Assembly: GCF_013911755.1 (NCBI RefSeq)
Contig: NZ_JACESP010000002.1
Location: forward strand, 62,001-126,000
DNA length: 64,000 nt
Reading direction: 5' to 3'
Source of the DNA: Sphingosinicella sp.
Lineage (GTDB): Bacteria; Pseudomonadota; Alphaproteobacteria; Sphingomonadales; Sphingomonadaceae
Both the position numbers and the translations under genes were made by a program. Below are positions 27,483 through 38,904 of this stretch, one piece after another. Below the pieces are notes generated by a model. It had not been told where the DNA came from, searched no databases, and saw only the letters and a program-made list of their open reading frames with translations. Within the stretch, counting starts at the first letter, position 1, and each line of letters opens with the position of its first letter.

Positions 27483-27994
27483 CAGCGCGCGATTTCGATG
27501 GTCGCCTCGATCTCGACCGCATAGCCCGCCGGGAGCGAGGCGACGCCGACGGCCGAGCGCGCGGCGAGCCCCGCGTCGCCGAACGCTGTCTTCATCAGCT
27601 CCGAAAAGCCGTTGATGACTTGCGGCTGCTGCGTGAAGTCGGGCGCGCTGTTGACCATGCCGAGGATGCGCACGAAGCGCTTCACGCGCGAAAGGTCGCC
27701 GCCGAGCGCGTCCTTGATCGTCGCGAGCATACAGAGGCCGACGCGCTGCGCCTCGGCCTTGCCTTCATCGAGCGTCACGTCTGCGCCCACCTTGCCGCGC
27801 TTGCCGCCACCGATGCAGTCGATATGGCCCGAGAGGAACAGCAGGTTCCCGGTCTCGACCGACGTGACATAGGTCGCCGCGGGTTTCGGCGCGGGCGGCA
27901 GGCTATGCCCCGCCGCCGCAAGCCGTCCTTCGGGCGTCTCGGCCAGCGCCGGTGCCGCGATCATCATCAGGAGAAACGGCAGCAGTCGGCGCAT
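27482..27994 (-). CDS. RidA family protein with N-terminal signal peptide
   Basis: A 170-residue protein of the RidA/YjgF/UK114 family. The core matches the subgroup with LPPAPKPAATYVTSVETGNLLFLSGHID and the C-terminal AARSAVGVASLPAGYAVEIEATIEIAR, whose Arg is part of the imine-deaminase site in active family members. Unusually, the core is preceded by MRRLLPFLLMMIAAPALA, a clear Sec signal peptide, implying export. RidA proteins normally act in the cytoplasm on enamine/imine intermediates. It lies between ivd and mobA, transcribed with the leucine genes. Confidence 0.82.
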   Translation of the reverse strand: MRRLLPFLLMMIAAPALAETPEGRLAAAGHSLPPAPKPAATYVTSVETGNLLFLSGHIDCIGGGKRGKVGADVTLDEGKAEAQRVGLCMLATIKDALGGDLSRVKRFVRILGMVNSAPDFTQQPQVINGFSELMKTAFGDAGLAARSAVGVASLPAGYAVEIEATIEIAR

Positions 27995-28010
27995 CGGCGG
28001 TCCTTTCAGG

Positions 28011-29174
28011 TCAGGCGGTTTCCTCGAACAGCTCGCGGCCGATGAGGTAACGGCGGATTTCGCTCGTGCCCGCGCCGATCTCATAGAGCTTGGCGTCGCG
28101 CAGCAGGCGTCCGGTCGGATATTCGTTGATGTAGCCGTTGCCGCCAAGCGCCTGAAGCGCTTCGAGCGCCATCCATGTCGCCTTCTCCGCGGAATAGAGG
28201 ATGCAGCCCGCCGCGTCCTTGCGCGTCGTCTCGCCCCGGTCGCACGCCTGCGCGACCGCATAAACGTAGGACCGCGCCGTGGAGAACGTCACGTACATGT
28301 CGGCGATCTTGCCCTGCATCAGCTGGAAAGTGCCGATCGGCTGGCCGAACTGCTTGCGCTCGTGAACATAAGGCACGGTCACGTCCATGCACGCCGCCAT
28401 GATGCCGAGCGGGCCGCCCGAGAGCACGACGCGTTCGTAATCGAGGCCGGACATGAGGACGTTCACGCCCTTGCCCTCCTGCCCAAGCACATTCTCGTAG
28501 GGCACTTCGCAGTCCTCGAACACCAGTTCGCACGTGTCCGAGCCGCGCATCCCGAGCTTGTCGAGCTTCTGCGCGGTCGAGAAGCCCTTGAAGCCCCGCT
28601 CGATGAGGAAGGCGGTGATGCCGCGCGGGCCTGCGTCCATGTCGGTCTTGGCGTAGACGATCAGCGTATCCGCCTCCGGTCCGTTGGTGATCCACATCTT
28701 ATTGCCGTTCAGGACATAGCAGTCGTTCCTGCGCTCAGCCTTCAGGCGCATCGACACGACGTCGGAACCCGATCCCGGCTCGGACATGGCAAGGCTGCCG
28801 ACATGTTCGCCCGAGATCAGCTTCGGCAGGTACTTCGCCTTCTGCTCAGCCGTGCCCCAGCGCTTCAGCTGGTTGATGCAGAGGTTGGAATGGGCGCCGT
28901 AGCTGAGACCCACGGAGGCCGACGCGCGGCTGATCTCTTCCATCGCCACCACGTGCGCGAGGTAGCCGAGCCCGGCGCCGCCGTCTTCTTCCGACACGGT
29001 GATGCCGTGGAGGCCGAGCGCGCCGAGTTCGGGCCACAGGTCGCGCGGGAACTTGTTCTCGGCGTCGATAGCAGCGGCGCGCGGTGCGATCTTGTCCTGC
29101 GCGAACGCACGTACGCTCTCGCGCAGCATGTCGATGGTTTCGCCGTGGGCGAAGTTCATAAGGGACAGGCTCAT
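28011..29174 (-). CDS. ivd: Isovaleryl-CoA dehydrogenase
   Basis: A 387-residue FAD acyl-CoA dehydrogenase that converts isovaleryl-CoA to 3-methylcrotonyl-CoA in leucine degradation. The family signatures are [14 protein letters not shown] and the C-terminal [20 protein letters not shown]. The catalytic Glu in [16 protein letters not shown] is at the position specific to isovaleryl-CoA dehydrogenases, which supports the substrate call. It overlaps mccA by four bases (ATGA). Electrons would pass through ETF to the oxidoreductase at 10142. Confidence 0.94.
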   Translation of the reverse strand: MSLSLMNFAHGETIDMLRESVRAFAQDKIAPRAAAIDAENKFPRDLWPELGALGLHGITVSEEDGGAGLGYLAHVVAMEEISRASASVGLSYGAHSNLCINQLKRWGTAEQKAKYLPKLISGEHVGSLAMSEPGSGSDVVSMRLKAERRNDCYVLNGNKMWITNGPEADTLIVYAKTDMDAGPRGITAFLIERGFKGFSTAQKLDKLGMRGSDTCELVFEDCEVPYENVLGQEGKGVNVLMSGLDYERVVLSGGPLGIMAACMDVTVPYVHERKQFGQPIGTFQLMQGKIADMYVTFSTARSYVYAVAQACDRGETTRKDAAGCILYSAEKATWMALEALQALGGNGYINEYPTGRLLRDAKLYEIGAGTSEIRRYLIGRELFEETA

Positions 29175-31159
29175 TGGTCCTCGCTTTCGATTTCAACCAG
29201 CAGCGTGCCTTCGGCGACCTGATCGCCCTCCGCCACGCCCACCTTCGCGACCGTGCCCGAAACCGGCGCGGTCATGCGGTTTTCCATTTTCATCGCTTCC
29301 AGCACGAGCAGGCGCGCGCCGGCCTCCACCTTGTCGCCGGGCTTCACGAACACGGCGAGCACTCGGCCCGGCATCGGCGCGGTGATGCGTCCGCTGCCGC
29401 CTTCGGCCGCTTCGGCATCCGGCGCCGAGGTTCCGATGACGAATACACGGCCGCCGATACGCAGTTCGAAGCTGCCGTCGCGCTCCACGATGGTGGCGCG
29501 CACCAGTTCGCCGCCGAGGTCGGCTTCCACGCTCTGCGGTCCTGTCCAGAACAGTGCGCCGGTGACGGGTTCATCGAGGCCGTCGATGCGGTACGCCGCG
29601 CCTTCGGGTGTCAGGCTCAGCGCGCGCTTCTCGCCGCCCTCGGGGAACAGGTCGACGTGGCGGCGGCTCGGCAGGTTCATGCGCCAGGCACCCGCGCGCT
29701 CGAACATCGTCTGCGCGCTTGGCGGGTTATAGCCGCCGACGCGCGTGAGCGCTGCGAGTGCGAGCACACGGTCCGGGATATCGGTGGGCGGTTTCAGGCT
29801 TTCAGCGTGGCGGGCGATGAAGCCCGTGTCCACGTCGCCGTCGCGGAACGCGGCGTGATCGACGAGCCGCGCGAGGAATGCGCGGTTCGTCCGCACGCCT
29901 TCCACGATCGTGGCGTCGAGCGCGCCCACCAGCCGGTCGATGGCGCTCTGCCGGTCGGCGCCGTGCGCGATCACCTTGGCGATCATCGGGTCGTAGTGGA
30001 TGCTGATCTCGCCGCCCTCGACAACGCCGCTGTCGATGCGCACGCCGGGGCGGCCTTCGGGGAACACGAGCTGCCGCAGGCGTCCGGTGGATGGCAGGAA
30101 TCCGCTCTCGGGATCTTCGGCATAGAGCCGTGCCTCGACCGCGTGGCCTTCGATGCGCAGCTGATCCTGCGTCATCGGCAGTTTCTCGCCGCGTGCGACG
30201 CGGATCTGCCACTCGACCAGATCGGTGCCGGTGATGAACTCGGTCACCGGGTGCTCGACCTGCAGCCGGGTATTCATCTCCATGAAGTAGAACTTCGGGT
30301 CGCCGGTGGTGTCGACATCGTCGCAGTCGAGAATGAACTCGATCGTGCCTGCGCCTTCGTAACCGATCGCCGTCGCCGCCTTCACGGCGGCGGCGCCGAG
30401 CGCCTTCCTGAGCGATGCCGACAGGCCGGGTGCGGGGGCTTCCTCGATCACCTTCTGGTGCCGCCGCTGCAGCGAACAGTCGCGCTCGAACAGGTGAACC
30501 GCGTTCCCGTGCCGGTCCGCGAACACCTGTACCTCGACATGGCGGGGACGCAGGATCAGCTTCTCGATCATAACGCCGTCGTTGCCGAACGACTTCTCGC
30601 CTTCGCGCTTTGCCGCAACGAGCGCGTCGGCGAATTCGGACGGATCATCGACCCGCCGCATCCCCTTGCCGCCGCCGCCTGCAACCGCCTTGATGAGGAG
30701 TGGATAGCCGACCGCCTTCGACGCCGCTTCGAGTCGTGCGAGGCTCTGGTCGTCGCCCTGATAGCCGGGGGTGACGGGCACGCCCGCGGTCTTCATCAGC
30801 TTCTTGGCGGTGTCTTTCAGGCCCATCGCATCGATGGCCTTCACCGGCGGGCCGACGAAGGTCAGCCCAGCATCGCGCACCGCGAGCGCGAACTTGGCGT
30901 TCTCCGATAGAAAGCCATAGCCCGGATGCACGGCATCTGCATTCGTGCGCGCGGCGGCATCGAGCAGCCGGTCGACGAGCAGGTACGATTCCGAAGCCGG
31001 TGCCGGGCCGATCAGCACGGCTTGCCCCGCCTCGTGCACGTGCGGCGCGTCCGCATCGGCTTCCGAATAGACGGCGACGGTTTCAATGCCCATCCGGTGC
31101 GCGGTGCGGATGATGCGGCGGGCGATTTCGCCCCGGTTGGCGATCAGCAGCTTACGCAT
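29171..31159 (-). CDS. mccA: 3-methylcrotonyl-CoA carboxylase, biotin-carboxylase/carrier subunit
   Basis: A 662-residue subunit that carboxylates its own biotin. It contains the biotin carboxylase domain (residues 1-~445, including the ATP-grasp loop [12 protein letters not shown] and [14 protein letters not shown]) and a C-terminal biotinyl domain with the attachment site EAMKMEN near residue 625. It pairs with the carboxyltransferase encoded two genes upstream. Propionyl- or acetyl-CoA carboxylase alpha subunits look similar; the leucine-pathway neighbours decide the call. Confidence 0.93.
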   Translation of the reverse strand: MRKLLIANRGEIARRIIRTAHRMGIETVAVYSEADADAPHVHEAGQAVLIGPAPASESYLLVDRLLDAAARTNADAVHPGYGFLSENAKFALAVRDAGLTFVGPPVKAIDAMGLKDTAKKLMKTAGVPVTPGYQGDDQSLARLEAASKAVGYPLLIKAVAGGGGKGMRRVDDPSEFADALVAAKREGEKSFGNDGVMIEKLILRPRHVEVQVFADRHGNAVHLFERDCSLQRRHQKVIEEAPAPGLSASLRKALGAAAVKAATAIGYEGAGTIEFILDCDDVDTTGDPKFYFMEMNTRLQVEHPVTEFITGTDLVEWQIRVARGEKLPMTQDQLRIEGHAVEARLYAEDPESGFLPSTGRLRQLVFPEGRPGVRIDSGVVEGGEISIHYDPMIAKVIAHGADRQSAIDRLVGALDATIVEGVRTNRAFLARLVDHAAFRDGDVDTGFIARHAESLKPPTDIPDRVLALAALTRVGGYNPPSAQTMFERAGAWRMNLPSRRHVDLFPEGGEKRALSLTPEGAAYRIDGLDEPVTGALFWTGPQSVEADLGGELVRATIVERDGSFELRIGGRVFVIGTSAPDAEAAEGGSGRITAPMPGRVLAVFVKPGDKVEAGARLLVLEAMKMENRMTAPVSGTVAKVGVAEGDQVAEGTLLVEIESEDQ

Positions 31160-31964
31160 CGGTCTTCATCCAATATGGCCGGCGTTTCTCAAGAAAGGCG
31201 GTGAGGCCCTCGGCGGCTTCCTCCGTCGCGCGCCGCGCCGCGATGCGGCGTGCACTGTCGGTGCGAAGCTCGGGCGTGATCTCGCGCCCCGCGAAATCGG
31301 TGACGAGCGCCTTGGCGTCGATCACCGCCCCCGGCGCAGCTTCAAGAATGGCATCCACCCAAGCGTCGACCTGCGCGTCGGCGGCGTGAAGATCCGCGAC
31401 GCCGACATGCACCAGCCCCATCTCGCGCGCTTCGGGAAGGCCGAACAGTTCGGCGGTGGTGAACCAGCGCTTCGCCTGACGCGCCCCGATGGCGGCGATC
31501 ACGAAGGGGGAAATCGTAGCGGGCGTGAGGCCGAGGCGCACTTCGGAAAGCCGGAACTTCACGCCGTCGATGCCGACAACCATGTCTGCGCAGGCAACGA
31601 GCCCGACGCCGCCGCCGAAAATATTGCCCTTGGCGATGGCGATCACCGGCACCGGGCAGGCGGCGATGCTGGCGAGCATGTCCGAAAGCCGCTGCCCGTC
31701 GGCGACGTTCTCAACCTCGCTCCACCCTCCAGCGGCGCGCATATATTCAAGGTCCGCGCCCGCCGAGAAGCTCTTGCCTTCGCCCGAAAGCACGACGGCA
31801 CGCACGCCATCCATCTTGCCGATGGCATCGAACGTGTCCTTCAGCGCGCCGATCAACTCGGCGTTGAAGGCGTTGTGGCGCTCGGGGCGGTTGAGCGTGA
31901 CGCGCGCGACGTTGTGCTCGTCGAGCGTGAAGTGGAGTGTGTCGGAGGCGGTGGTGTCGTTCAT
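31152..31964 (-). CDS. liuC: Enoyl-CoA hydratase, probably 3-methylglutaconyl-CoA hydratase
   Basis: A 270-residue crotonase-fold enzyme. The oxyanion-hole segments KSFSAGADLEYMR and GNIFGGGVGLVACAD are present. Between mccB and mccA, the expected reaction is hydration of 3-methylglutaconyl-CoA to HMG-CoA. The sequence alone shows only a crotonase; the substrate is inferred from the operon. It overlaps mccA by eight bases and starts seven bases after mccB. Confidence 0.87.
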   Translation of the reverse strand: MNDTTASDTLHFTLDEHNVARVTLNRPERHNAFNAELIGALKDTFDAIGKMDGVRAVVLSGEGKSFSAGADLEYMRAAGGWSEVENVADGQRLSDMLASIAACPVPVIAIAKGNIFGGGVGLVACADMVVGIDGVKFRLSEVRLGLTPATISPFVIAAIGARQAKRWFTTAELFGLPEAREMGLVHVGVADLHAADAQVDAWVDAILEAAPGAVIDAKALVTDFAGREITPELRTDSARRIAARRATEEAAEGLTAFLEKRRPYWMKTDA

Positions 31965-31971
31965 CGCCGCC

Positions 31972-33561
31972 TCACATCCGGAACGTGCCGAAGCGGGTCT
32001 CGGGCACCGGCGCGTTCAGCGATGCGGCGAGGCCGAGCGCCACCACCGTGCGCGTGTCCGCGGGATCGATGATGCCGTCGTCCCACAGGCGCGCGCTGGC
32101 GTAATAGGGATGACCCTGTTTCTCGTACTGGTCGCGGATCGGCGCCTTGAACGCCTCTTCCTCGGCCTTGGTCTTGAAGCCGCCGCGCTTCACGGTAGCG
32201 AGCACCGATGCCGCCTGCTCGCCGCCCATCACCGAGATGCGCGCGTTCGGCCACATCCACAGGAAGCGGGGCGAATAGGCGCGGCCGCACATGCCGTAGT
32301 TGCCCGCGCCGAAGCTGCCGCCGATCACCACGGTGAACTTCGGTACCGCGGCGCAGGCAACCGCCGTCACCATCTTGGCGCCGTGCCGCGCGATGCCTTC
32401 GTTCTCGTAGCGCCGGCCGACCATGAAGCCGGAGATGTTCTGCAGGAACAGCAGCGGCACCTTGCGCTGGCAGCATAGCTCGATGAAGTGCGCGCCCTTC
32501 TGCGCGCTTTCCGAAAACAGGATGCCGTTGTTGGCGACGATGCCGACGGGATAGCCTTCGATATGCGCGAAGCCGGTGACGAGTGTTTCGCCGTACAGGG
32601 CCTTGAACTCGTCGAGCGCGCTGTCGTCGACGACGCGCGCGATGATCTCGCGCACGTCCACCGGATGCCGCGTATCGGCGGGGACCAGGCCGTAGATCTG
32701 CGAAGGATCGTGGCGCGGCGGCTTTGGCGCCCGCACGGCGATTTCTGGCGCGCGCGGCGCGGGCAGGGTGGCGACGATGTTCCGCGCGATCGACAGCGCG
32801 TGCGCGTCGTCGTTGGCCAGATGGTCGACCACGCCGGAGATGCGCGCATGCACATCGCCGCCGCCAAGGTCCTCCGCCGTCACTTCCTCGCCGGTCGCGG
32901 CCTTCACCAGCGGCGGGCCGCCAAGGAAGATCGTGCCCTGATTGCGCACGATGATGCTCTCGTCGGACATGGCGGGCACATAGGCGCCGCCCGCCGTGCA
33001 GCTTCCCATCACCACCGCGATCTGCGCGATGCCTTCGGCGGACATCGTCGCCTGATTGAAAAAGATGCGCCCGAAGTGGTCGCGGTCGGGGAAAACCTCG
33101 TCCTGGTTGGGGAGGTTCGCGCCGCCGGAATCGACGAGGTACACGCAGGGCAGCCGGTTCTGCCGCGCGACTTCCTGCGCGCGCAGGTGCTTCTTCACGG
33201 TCAGCGGGTAATACGTGCCGCCCTTCACCGTGGCATCGTTGCACACGATCACGCAGGTGCGTCCCGCGATCTGGCCGACGCCTGCGATCACGCCCGCAGC
33301 GGGAATATCGTCCTCGTAGACATCATAGCCCGCAAACAGCGAGAGTTCGAGAAAGGCGGTGCCTGGGTCGAGCAGGCGCTCCACGCGCTCGCGGGGCAGC
33401 AGCTTGCCGCGCGCAGTGTGGCGCTCACGCGAGTCCGCATTCCCGCCGAGCGCGATCTGCGCCGAGCGCTCGCGCAGGTCCGCGACGAGCGCCTGCATCG
33501 CCTCTGCGTTGGCTTTGAATTCCGGGTCGATAGTATTCGCCTGCGTGCCGACTACGGCCAT
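31972..33561 (-). CDS. mccB: 3-methylcrotonyl-CoA carboxylase, carboxyltransferase subunit
   Basis: A 529-residue carboxyltransferase that moves CO2 from biotin to 3-methylcrotonyl-CoA. It has the two crotonase-like halves of the family, with conserved stretches such as [19 protein letters not shown] and [20 protein letters not shown]. It is the first gene of the leucine operon and faces the LysR gene across 99 bases. HMG-CoA lyase, the last enzyme of the pathway, is not in the window. Confidence 0.94.
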   Translation of the reverse strand: MAVVGTQANTIDPEFKANAEAMQALVADLRERSAQIALGGNADSRERHTARGKLLPRERVERLLDPGTAFLELSLFAGYDVYEDDIPAAGVIAGVGQIAGRTCVIVCNDATVKGGTYYPLTVKKHLRAQEVARQNRLPCVYLVDSGGANLPNQDEVFPDRDHFGRIFFNQATMSAEGIAQIAVVMGSCTAGGAYVPAMSDESIIVRNQGTIFLGGPPLVKAATGEEVTAEDLGGGDVHARISGVVDHLANDDAHALSIARNIVATLPAPRAPEIAVRAPKPPRHDPSQIYGLVPADTRHPVDVREIIARVVDDSALDEFKALYGETLVTGFAHIEGYPVGIVANNGILFSESAQKGAHFIELCCQRKVPLLFLQNISGFMVGRRYENEGIARHGAKMVTAVACAAVPKFTVVIGGSFGAGNYGMCGRAYSPRFLWMWPNARISVMGGEQAASVLATVKRGGFKTKAEEEAFKAPIRDQYEKQGHPYYASARLWDDGIIDPADTRTVVALGLAASLNAPVPETRFGTFRM

Positions 33562-33646
33562 CGGTCGATCATCCCCTCAGCTTCGTTCAGGGTGGGAATA
33601 GCACGCGAGGAAGATTCGGTCTTAATTGAATGCGCTGTCGGTTTCG

Positions 33647-33663
33647 CATAGATAGCATCTATG
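33647..33663. promoter_or_regulatory. Perfect palindrome covering the lysR start codon
   Basis: CATAGAT, three bases, ATCTATG: seven-base perfect arms, of which the last three bases are the LysR ATG. It has the symmetric T/A ends of LysR-type binding sites. TTGAAT (33626-33631) and TAGATA (33649-33654), spaced by 17, could be the promoter, which would put the operator on the -10 and yield an almost leaderless mRNA. Confidence 0.45.
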
Positions 33664-34508
33664 ATTGACGGCTATCTCCTGCGCTACTTCCTCGCGATCG
33701 TTGAAACGGGCAGTTTCACGGCGGCTGCGGCTCGCGTGAACGTCACGCAGCCGACGCTTTCCGCTGGCGTCGCCAAGCTGGAACGAGAGCTTGGTGTTTC
33801 GCTGTTCCTGCGCTCCGCCCGGCGCGTGGAACTGACCGAGGCGGGCGCCCGCTTTCTCCAGCGCGCGCGCAACATCATGCAGGAATACAACGCCGCGCTC
33901 GGCGAGATCGGCGAGCCAGCCCGCCGCCGCGCGCTGCGCCTCGGGCTGCTGCACACCGTTCCCGCCAGCATCGGCGAGCGGCTGGTGCGCGATTGGCAAT
34001 CCATCGACGGCGCCAATGGCCTGGAGATCGTCGAGGGCAGCGATGCCGAACTCGTCACCCGCCTCGATCAGGGCCGCGTCGACATGGCGCTGACACTGAT
34101 GCGCACGGGCACGGAGAAATATGCGCCGGTCGTGGTGGGGGAGGAGCCTTACCTGCTGATGATGCCCGAAGGCCATCCGCTTGCAGGACAGGATCCGGTG
34201 CCGTCTGACGCGCTGCACAGCACGCCGATGGTCGTCCGCCGCCGCTGCGAGGTGCTGAGCGAGGTCAGCCGGCATTTCACCGGCCACGGGGTCCGTCCGC
34301 CACTGGCCTACCGCACAGTGCAGGAGGAGCGGGCGCTCGCCATGGTCGCCGCCGGGCTCGGTGTTACCGTGATGCCGGCGTCCTATGTGGCGCCCGGCGT
34401 TGTCCAGCGGCGCCTGTCGGGCTTCGACCGCACGCGCACGCTCGCCGTGCTGCAAAGCCCTGTCGCGATGGCGCTGAGAAGCGATGTAGCGCGGATGACG
34501 TCACTCGT

Positions 34509-35206
<698 letters not shown>

Positions 35207-35210
<4 letters not shown>

Positions 35211-36175
35211 GACGGCACCCCGCGCCGTGACAGGATCAGCCAAAGGAAGAACGGCGCCCCCAGCAACGCGGTGACGACCCCGATCGGCAGCGTTTTGCCG
35301 TTCAGCGGGAAGCGCGTGACGATGTCCGCTGCCACCAGCAGCGCCGCCCCTGCGATGGCGCTTGGCAACAGCGCGGGGCCGGGACGGTTCCGTACAAGCG
35401 GCCGCACCAGATGCGGAACGATCAGGCCGACAAAGCCGATGATCCCCGCCACCGCCACCGCCCCGCCCACCGCAATCGCGCTGCCGCCGACGATCCGCCA
35501 GTGCATCGCGCGCACGTCGTGGCCCAGCGTCGCCGCAACGTCCTCGCCGAGCGCTAACGCATCGAGCCCGCGCGCGGCGGAGAGCACGAGCAGGCTTCCG
35601 GCAAGCATGGCGGGAAGGCCGACGCTCAGGTGGCCGAGATTGCGGTCGGCGAACGAGCCGAGCAGCCAGAACATGATGTCGTAAAATGCGAAGGGCGAGG
35701 GCGCGAGCGCGAGCGCGAGGTTCATCATGGCCCCGCCGAGCGCGGAGATCGCAACGCCGGCAAGGATCAAGGTCGCCGACGAGGCGCCGCGCCCGGCCAG
35801 CGCCAGCAGCAGGACGAGCGCGATCAGCGCCCCCGCGATGCCGCCGCCGGCCATCGCGAGTGTGCCTGAAAGCCCAAGGAAATAAGCGGCCACCACCGCG
35901 CCGAGCGCCGCGCCCGCCGAGGTGCCGAGAATGTCCGGCGAGGCGAGGGGATTCCGCAGCAAGCCCTGAAGTGCCGCGCCGCAGAGCCCGAGCGCGCCGC
36001 CCGCCGCCGCTGCGAGCACCAGCCGCGGCAGGCGAAGCTCGAAGATCAGCATGTGTGCGAGCGCCGGATCGCGCTTGAAAAGATCAATGATCGGCACATC
36101 GCCCACCAGCAGCGATGCCGCCGTCACGACAGCCAGCACGCCGCCGAGGATCAGGCAAAGGCGCCGTACGCTCAT
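35207..36175 (-). CDS. btuC: Vitamin B12 ABC transporter, FecCD-family permease
   Basis: A 322-residue inner-membrane permease with about ten hydrophobic helices. The family signature reads LRLPRLVLAAAAGGALGLCG followed by ALQGLLRNPLASPDILGTSAGA. The C-terminal GVVTALLGAPFFLWLIL is also typical. The ATG overlaps the stop of the binding-protein gene (ATGA). It forms a transporter with the ATPase downstream. Confidence 0.9.
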
Positions 36176-36957
36176 GGCCGGGTCTCCTTGCGCAGGCGGG
36201 CGACGTCTGCCGCCGCGAGCGGCCCTGGGCAAGACCAGAGCCGTCCGTCGACATGCGCGGGCCTGCGCCCCGATAGCCGTGTCGCGGTTCCGAGCCAGTC
36301 CAGCGGCAGCGAGAATTGATCGGCGCGGTAGCGGCTGAGGATAAGGAGCGGGGGCGGCGCGGCCACCAGCCCCTCCAGCGTGACGCGGCTCGATGGCATC
36401 GCCATCTGCCGAATACCCGCATGGGCAAGCAGTTCGGCGGCAATCGAATGAACATCGGGCGTGAGGCCGCCCGCCACGATCATCAGCGCATCGCGCGCCT
36501 TGCCCGGAGCCGCGCCGAGTTTTGCGTCCATCCAGCCGATCAGCGCCGCGCCGCGCGCCGGTTGGCCGAGAGCGGCGGCGACCGTCCGGACATTGTTCCG
36601 AAGCTCGGCCAGCGTCAGCGGCGGCGGTACGTCGATCACGCGCGCCCCCGTCCGCTCGGCAAGCTCGCGGGCGAAGCGATTCACGGGGCCGCCCGTGATG
36701 ACGAGGTCGGGCTTCAGATGCGCGACCGAGCTGAACCGTCCATCGTTGCTGTGCAGGCCATGCGCCTTGGGTGCGAGCGGTGTTTCGCGCGCATCATGTC
36801 CAAGGAAGGAAATCGAAACGAGCTGTCCAGGCTCGGCGAGGAGCAGAACCAGTTCATCCGTACAAAGCCCGAGCGAAGCCACGCGCGCGGGCCCTGCTGC
36901 CTCCGCCGCCGTGGCGACGAAGGCAAGCAGACCGAGAAGGGCGATCAGCCGCCCCAT
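36172..36957 (-). CDS. btuF: Periplasmic cobalamin-binding protein (BtuF-like)
   Basis: A 261-residue class III (helical-backbone) binding protein with a signal peptide (MGRLIALLGLLAFVATAAEA). The mature protein begins with the typical VASLGLCTDELVLLLAEP and has SISFLGHDARET, as in BtuF and related metal-chelate binders. It delivers ligand to the permease. It overlaps the receptor gene by 13 bases. B12 specificity is inferred from the riboswitch. Confidence 0.87.
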   Translation of the reverse strand: MGRLIALLGLLAFVATAAEAAGPARVASLGLCTDELVLLLAEPGQLVSISFLGHDARETPLAPKAHGLHSNDGRFSSVAHLKPDLVITGGPVNRFARELAERTGARVIDVPPPLTLAELRNNVRTVAAALGQPARGAALIGWMDAKLGAAPGKARDALMIVAGGLTPDVHSIAAELLAHAGIRQMAMPSSRVTLEGLVAAPPPLLILSRYRADQFSLPLDWLGTATRLSGRRPAHVDGRLWSCPGPLAAADVARLRKETRP

Positions 36958-38816
36958 TTTACACGGATACCGCCGAATGCGGAGATGCCCTGCGTCCGGT
37001 ATCCGAAGGCGTCTTCATAGGTGGCATCGAACAGGTTTTCGATGCGCCCCGTCAACTCGAAGTCACCCCCCAACTTCACACGGCCCGAGAGCGTGGCCAG
37101 CACATAGTCCTTCAAGGTCACCACACGCGCCGGAAAGCTGTCGAAATCCGTGTCCTTCCGGTTGCCCACATAGTTCGCCGCAAACGTCACGGAGGCTGCA
37201 CCCAGATCAGCGGTCGCCAGCAAGCTGCCGCTGTGGCGCGGGCGGCGCGCTTCGCGAACACGCGCGGTCCCGGCGACCTGCGCTTCCTTCGTGTCCAGCC
37301 ACGTATAGCTGGCGCCGAGCGTCAGCCAGTCGAGCGGTTTGGAGTCGAACGACGCTTCGATGCCCTTGCGCTTGCTCTTGCCAGTCGCGTTGGCGACGCT
37401 GGAGAGGAAGGTCGAGGAATCGTAGGTGCCGATGACCTCGTTCTCGAGATCGGCCTGGAACCACGTCACGTCCGCCGAAAAGGCGCCCGTGCGATAGCCG
37501 ACCCCCGCGTCCCAGCCAATCGAGCGTTCCGGCGTCAGATCGGGGTTGCCGACGAAACTGCCTGGGAAGAAGCCGAACATTTCGGTGAAGGTCGGATCGG
37601 TCACGCCCTTGCCCGCGCTCGCGTGCACGGTGAAGCCGTTCTCCAGCGTATAGCGGCCGTTCGCGCGCCACGTCGTCGCGTCCTTGAACGCATCGTTCTC
37701 GTCGCGGCGGACGCTGGCGCCAAGCGTTAGGCCGCCGGCGCTCAGGCCATAATCGAGCACGAAGCTGGTCCGGTCACGCGAGACGCGCTGGTTGGTGCCG
37801 CCGAAATAGGCGGCATCATCGGCGACAAAACGCTGTGTGCGATATTCGATCGCGCCGGTCACCCGGTGCCGGACGGCTTCGCTGCCGAAGTCGATGCCGG
37901 TCTGGTAGCCGGTTTCGAACACCTCTGCGTCGGTGCGGTTCAGGAAGCTGTCGCCATTGCGGTTGATATTGTCCGTGGTCACGAAGTTGCCGAACAGTTC
38001 GTGCCGCCAGCGCCCGTCCAACGTCTCCACGCGCCCGAAGCCGCGCAGCGCGGTCGAGCGGATGCGCGTCGCATGGAGGGTGTCGTCGCGCACGAAAAAG
38101 GCGTTGTAGCCGTCGAACTCGCTCAGCGAATTGGTGTGGCGCACAACAAGCCCAAGCTCACCGTTCTCGGTCGGCCTTACCGAGGCTTTCGCGGAGAGCA
38201 TCAGCGATTCATAGCCGTCGCGCTCCTTGATGCCGCCGCCGAAACTGTCGGTGCCCTTGGTGTCGTACCAGCTCGACTGCACGACAAGACCGCCGCGCTC
38301 GCTGCCGATGCCGGCGCCGCCCGCCGCGTGAAGCGTGCCGAACGAGCCATACTCTGCGCTGCCGAAGATGCGCGTACCGTCCGAAGGCTCCGCCGTGGTG
38401 ACGGAAACGACACCGCCGATCGCTTCGGAGCCCCAAAGTGCCGATTGCGGCCCGCGCAGCACCTCGGCGCGTGTGATTCCGTCGGAGCCGAGCGTTTCCC
38501 AGCGGAACTCGCCGGAGGTCGCGGGGTCATTCATGGCGATGCCGTCGATGAAAACGAGCGTGTGGTTGGCTTCCGCGCCGCGAACACGCACCTGCGTTTG
38601 GGCGCCGGTCGGGCCGGAACGGGCGACGGAAACGCCGGGCGACAGGCGGAGAATATCGACCAGCTGCGGCACCGCCACAGCCTCGATCGTCGCGCCGTCA
38701 ATCACGGTCAGCGCGCCGCCCGTGTCGCCATATGCAATGGGTTCGCGCGCGGCGGAAACGACCAGTGTGCCGTCATCGACAATGGCCGCGGCGGAAAGAA
38801 GAAATACAGCAATCAT
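36945..38816 (-). CDS. btuB: TonB-dependent vitamin B12 receptor
   Basis: A 623-residue outer-membrane receptor. After a short leader the TonB box TLVVSAAREP closely resembles that of E. coli BtuB. The plug domain contains LVDILRLSPGVSVARSGPTG and VFIDGIAMNDP, and a 22-strand barrel follows, ending FGGIRVKWGG. The ATG at 38816 was chosen because GGAGG lies five bases before it; an ATG at 38828 would place that Shine-Dalgarno inside the gene. A cobalamin riboswitch precedes it. The export leader is unusually short. Confidence 0.92.
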   Translation of the reverse strand: MIAVFLLSAAAIVDDGTLVVSAAREPIAYGDTGGALTVIDGATIEAVAVPQLVDILRLSPGVSVARSGPTGAQTQVRVRGAEANHTLVFIDGIAMNDPATSGEFRWETLGSDGITRAEVLRGPQSALWGSEAIGGVVSVTTAEPSDGTRIFGSAEYGSFGTLHAAGGAGIGSERGGLVVQSSWYDTKGTDSFGGGIKERDGYESLMLSAKASVRPTENGELGLVVRHTNSLSEFDGYNAFFVRDDTLHATRIRSTALRGFGRVETLDGRWRHELFGNFVTTDNINRNGDSFLNRTDAEVFETGYQTGIDFGSEAVRHRVTGAIEYRTQRFVADDAAYFGGTNQRVSRDRTSFVLDYGLSAGGLTLGASVRRDENDAFKDATTWRANGRYTLENGFTVHASAGKGVTDPTFTEMFGFFPGSFVGNPDLTPERSIGWDAGVGYRTGAFSADVTWFQADLENEVIGTYDSSTFLSSVANATGKSKRKGIEASFDSKPLDWLTLGASYTWLDTKEAQVAGTARVREARRPRHSGSLLATADLGAASVTFAANYVGNRKDTDFDSFPARVVTLKDYVLATLSGRVKLGGDFELTGRIENLFDATYEDAFGYRTQGISAFGGIRVKWGG

Positions 38817-38904
38817 AATAACCTCCATGACTATGTTTACACATCGTCACAGCGGGCATGACTGCTCGCACGCGATCGGCTGGACCCGGCCGGGCGTGGA
38901 CGAC

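Noticed and set aside
29174-30910. A 578-codon open frame antisense to mccA
   Set aside because: Shadow frame; composition is His/Arg/Ala-rich with no domain, and mccA motifs are complete.
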